Shown here: positions 5,477-7,630 of the stretch, piece by piece
Position numbering within the stretch: position 1 is the stretch's first letter
How the letters are laid out: each line of letters starts with the position of its first letter
Assembly (NCBI GenBank): GCA_004322325.1
Contig: SCTP01000329.1
Span: 1-7,630, forward strand
Source: Gammaproteobacteria bacterium
GTDB lineage: Bacteria; Pseudomonadota; Gammaproteobacteria; DSM-16500
Length of the DNA stretch: 7,630 nt
Direction of reading: 5' to 3'
Made by a program: the position numbers and the translations under genes
Notes under the pieces: model-generated
Seen by the model: the letters and a program-made list of their open reading frames with translations, nothing else
What the model was told of the DNA's origin: nothing
The model's database searches: none

Positions 5477-7630
5477 ATGTTATCAACAACACCGTCCTCC
5501 CCATCAACTCCCCTGCGAGATACTATCACAAATGCTTATCGAATGGATGAGACCACCTGCCTAAATCAACTCCTGCCCCTGGCCGCTTTTTCGGACCCTG
5601 AACTCGTTCATATCAGCGCGACCGCTAAACAGCTGGTGATGGAAACGCGAGAATATAAGAAAAAACAAAGCAAAATGGATGCTTTGCTACATCAATTTGA
5701 CCTTTCGACGGAGGAAGGCATCGCACTGATGTGCCTTGCAGAAGCACTCTTGCGTATTCCCGATAAAGAGACCATGGATAAATTTATCAGCGATAAACTC
5801 TCAACGGCCGATTGGAAAAGCCACCTTGATAGCCACCATTCGTTATTCATCAACGCCGCCACCTGGGCGCTCTTACTCACCGGCAAAGTATATGCTCCCA
5901 CCCTTTCGACCGAAAAAAACCTCACCGCTTCTCTGACCCGCACCGTCAGCCGTTTAGGTGTCGCCATGATCCGCCCCACGGTGTTGCAAATGATGAAGGC
6001 GCTGGGCAAGCAGTTTGTGATGGGTGAAAATATCGCTGCCGCCTTGCAGCGTGCTCAACCACTGGAAGCCATGGGTTATACTTTCTCGTATGACATGCTC
6101 GGCGAAGCCGCCCGCACCGCCGCGGATGCAGAACACTACTATGCTGCCTATACTCAAGCCATCGAAGCGATTGGGCAAGCAGCCGCAACAGATAACCCGA
6201 TAAAAAATCCCAGTATTTCTATTAAATTATCCGCCTTACACCCCCGTTATGACTATGCCAAACAGGAGCGTGTCCTCCGAGAGTTAACCCCACGTTTACT
6301 CACTCTCGCACAGCAAGCGAAAAAATATCACCTGAGTATGACGATTGATGCAGAAGAAGCAGACCGCCTTGATCTCTCGTTAGATATATTCGAAAAAGTA
6401 TTCGCCGACCCCTCTCTCGCTGAATGGGATGGCTTAGGATTTGTGGTGCAATCCTATCAAAAACGCGCGGCTTTTGTGATCGATTGGTTAGCTGATTTAT
6501 CCACCCGCCATCATAAACGCATCATGTTACGCTTGGTGAAAGGAGCGTATTGGGATGCAGAAATCAAAATGAGCCAAATACAAGGGCTGAATGGCTACCC
6601 TGTTTTTACCCGTAAAAATGCAACCGATGTCTCTTTTCTAGCCTGTGCGCGCAAATTACTCGCCAAGCCCGATTGTTTTTATCCGCAATTCGGTACGCAT
6701 AATGCTTACTCTGTCGCGGCTATTTTGGAAATGACTCAACCGCATCATCTTGAATTTGAATTTCAATGCCTACACGGCATAGGGCGACCCTTATACGATC
6801 AAATTGTCGATAAAAATCGCTGCCGAATTTACGCTCCTGTCGGCACTCACCGTGATTTATTAGGGTATTTAGTACGACGATTATTAGAAAATGGCGCGAA
6901 TACTTCTTTCATTAATCGTCTTGCCGATGACACTATTCCCATCGAAAAAATCATTGCTGATCCTGTTGCACGCATTGCAGCGTTGCCCAGCAAACCCCAT
7001 CCCAATATTCCGCTACCAAAAGATATCTACGGCGCATGGCAAAACTCGATGGGCATTGATTTATCGAATCGATCACAATTTTTAACACTCAAAAAACAAA
7101 TGGAGGCGGTCGATCAAGAAAAATGGACAACGCCTTCTCAAGCAACGGAAGCCCAGATTGAAGAAGCGCTCGCTACTGCCACAGACGCTGCTCAATCTTG
7201 GGGCAGGATGACTGTCGAGGAACGCGCCATCATATTAGAGCGAGCGGCTGACTTATTCCAAGAAGCCATGCCGAAATTGATGACTATCCTCACTCGCGAA
7301 GGCGGCAAAACGATCCTGGATAGCCTCTCGGAAGTGCGTGAAACCATCGATTATTGCCGCTACTATGCCTATCAAGCCCGCCAAGATCTTACGCCTGTTA
7401 CCTTACCAGGCCCCACGGGTGAAACGAATCAACTCTCACTGCATCCCCGCGGCGTCATCGCGTGTATCAGCCCTTGGAATTTCCCGCTGGCTATTTTTAC
7501 CGGCCAAATTCTTGCTGCTCTCGTCACCGGCAATGCTGTCATCGCTAAACCCGCCGAGCAAACGCCGCTGATTGCCTTCGAAGCGGTACGGATTCTCCAT
7601 CAAGCCGGTATTCCACCCGCGGTATTACAC
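5477..7630 (+). CDS. putA: Bifunctional proline dehydrogenase/P5C dehydrogenase PutA (partial, C-terminus beyond right edge)
   Basis: PutA oxidises proline to glutamate in two steps: an FAD-dependent proline dehydrogenase, then an NAD-dependent aldehyde dehydrogenase for glutamate semialdehyde. The first 718 codons are here. The chain starts at the equivalent of about residue 80 of E. coli PutA (LRDTITNAYRMDET), so the ribbon-helix-helix DNA-binding domain is absent and it should not repress its own gene. An in-frame TAG at 5438 and the lack of other starts fix the ATG at 5477; its ribosome site is weak (GGGA, 7 bases upstream). Proline dehydrogenase landmarks are Lys250 in SIKLSALHPRY, Asp291 in TIDAEEADRL, Tyr358 in VKGAYWD, and Tyr464, Arg467 and Arg468 in YLVRRLLENGANTSF. 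The dehydrogenase half shows Asn668 in SPWNFPL and Lys691 in AKPAEQTPL; its catalytic Glu and Cys lie beyond the window. The junction (about 550-560) seems some 28 residues shorter than in E. coli. Confidence 0.96.
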   Translation, partial: MLSTTPSSPSTPLRDTITNAYRMDETTCLNQLLPLAAFSDPELVHISATAKQLVMETREYKKKQSKMDALLHQFDLSTEEGIALMCLAEALLRIPDKETMDKFISDKLSTADWKSHLDSHHSLFINAATWALLLTGKVYAPTLSTEKNLTASLTRTVSRLGVAMIRPTVLQMMKALGKQFVMGENIAAALQRAQPLEAMGYTFSYDMLGEAARTAADAEHYYAAYTQAIEAIGQAAATDNPIKNPSISIKLSALHPRYDYAKQERVLRELTPRLLTLAQQAKKYHLSMTIDAEEADRLDLSLDIFEKVFADPSLAEWDGLGFVVQSYQKRAAFVIDWLADLSTRHHKRIMLRLVKGAYWDAEIKMSQIQGLNGYPVFTRKNATDVSFLACARKLLAKPDCFYPQFGTHNAYSVAAILEMTQPHHLEFEFQCLHGIGRPLYDQIVDKNRCRIYAPVGTHRDLLGYLVRRLLENGANTSFINRLADDTIPIEKIIADPVARIAALPSKPHPNIPLPKDIYGAWQNSMGIDLSNRSQFLTLKKQMEAVDQEKWTTPSQATEAQIEEALATATDAAQSWGRMTVEERAIILERAADLFQEAMPKLMTILTREGGKTILDSLSEVRETIDYCRYYAYQARQDLTPVTLPGPTGETNQLSLHPRGVIACISPWNFPLAIFTGQILAALVTGNAVIAKPAEQTPLIAFEAVRILHQAGIPPAVLH

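Noticed and set aside
5692..6188. Several open frames antisense to putA
   Set aside because: They are fully covered by the conserved PutA reading frame, and their products show no recognisable motifs.

Overview
The window reads as a piece of a gammaproteobacterial chromosome, probably from the Legionellales (Legionella/Coxiella-like, host-associated). That placement is inference. It rests on an LbtU/DUF3573-like outer-membrane barrel, a GG(I)G-type 2-Cys peroxiredoxin, a PutA without the ribbon-helix-helix domain, and a eukaryote-like phosphatase carrying a possible nuclear-localisation signal. No rRNA, tRNA, CRISPR array or transposase was found.

Layout. (1) Minus strand, 1-1103: an ArnE-like small membrane protein followed 17 bases downstream by an ArnB-like PLP aminotransferase that runs off the left edge. 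Together they look like the start of an operon that modifies lipid A or another undecaprenyl-linked sugar with aminoarabinose. (2) Plus strand, 1154-2376: a well-formed sigma70-type promoter and a single AT-rich gene for a dual-specificity/tyrosine phosphatase-like protein with a basic, disordered-looking N-terminus. This is the most unusual gene here and a candidate secreted effector. (3) Plus strand, 2377-3138: a nested palindrome overlapping a TATAAT box, then a typical 2-Cys peroxiredoxin gene with its own intrinsic terminator. (4) Plus strand, 3139-4817: an AT-rich leader with a symmetric repeat, then a secreted outer-membrane beta-barrel protein whose terminator also serves the converging gene. 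(5) Minus strand, 4816-5409: RNase T. (6) Plus strand, 5477 to the right edge: PutA, divergent from RNase T. It holds the whole proline dehydrogenase part and the first part of the P5C dehydrogenase part, with an apparent in-frame loss at the junction between them.

All genes except arnE-arnB look like single-gene transcription units. Envelope modification, peroxide defence, an outer-membrane porin, proline catabolism and a possible host-directed phosphatase would fit an intracellular or amoeba-associated lifestyle, but nothing in the sequence ties them into one pathway.
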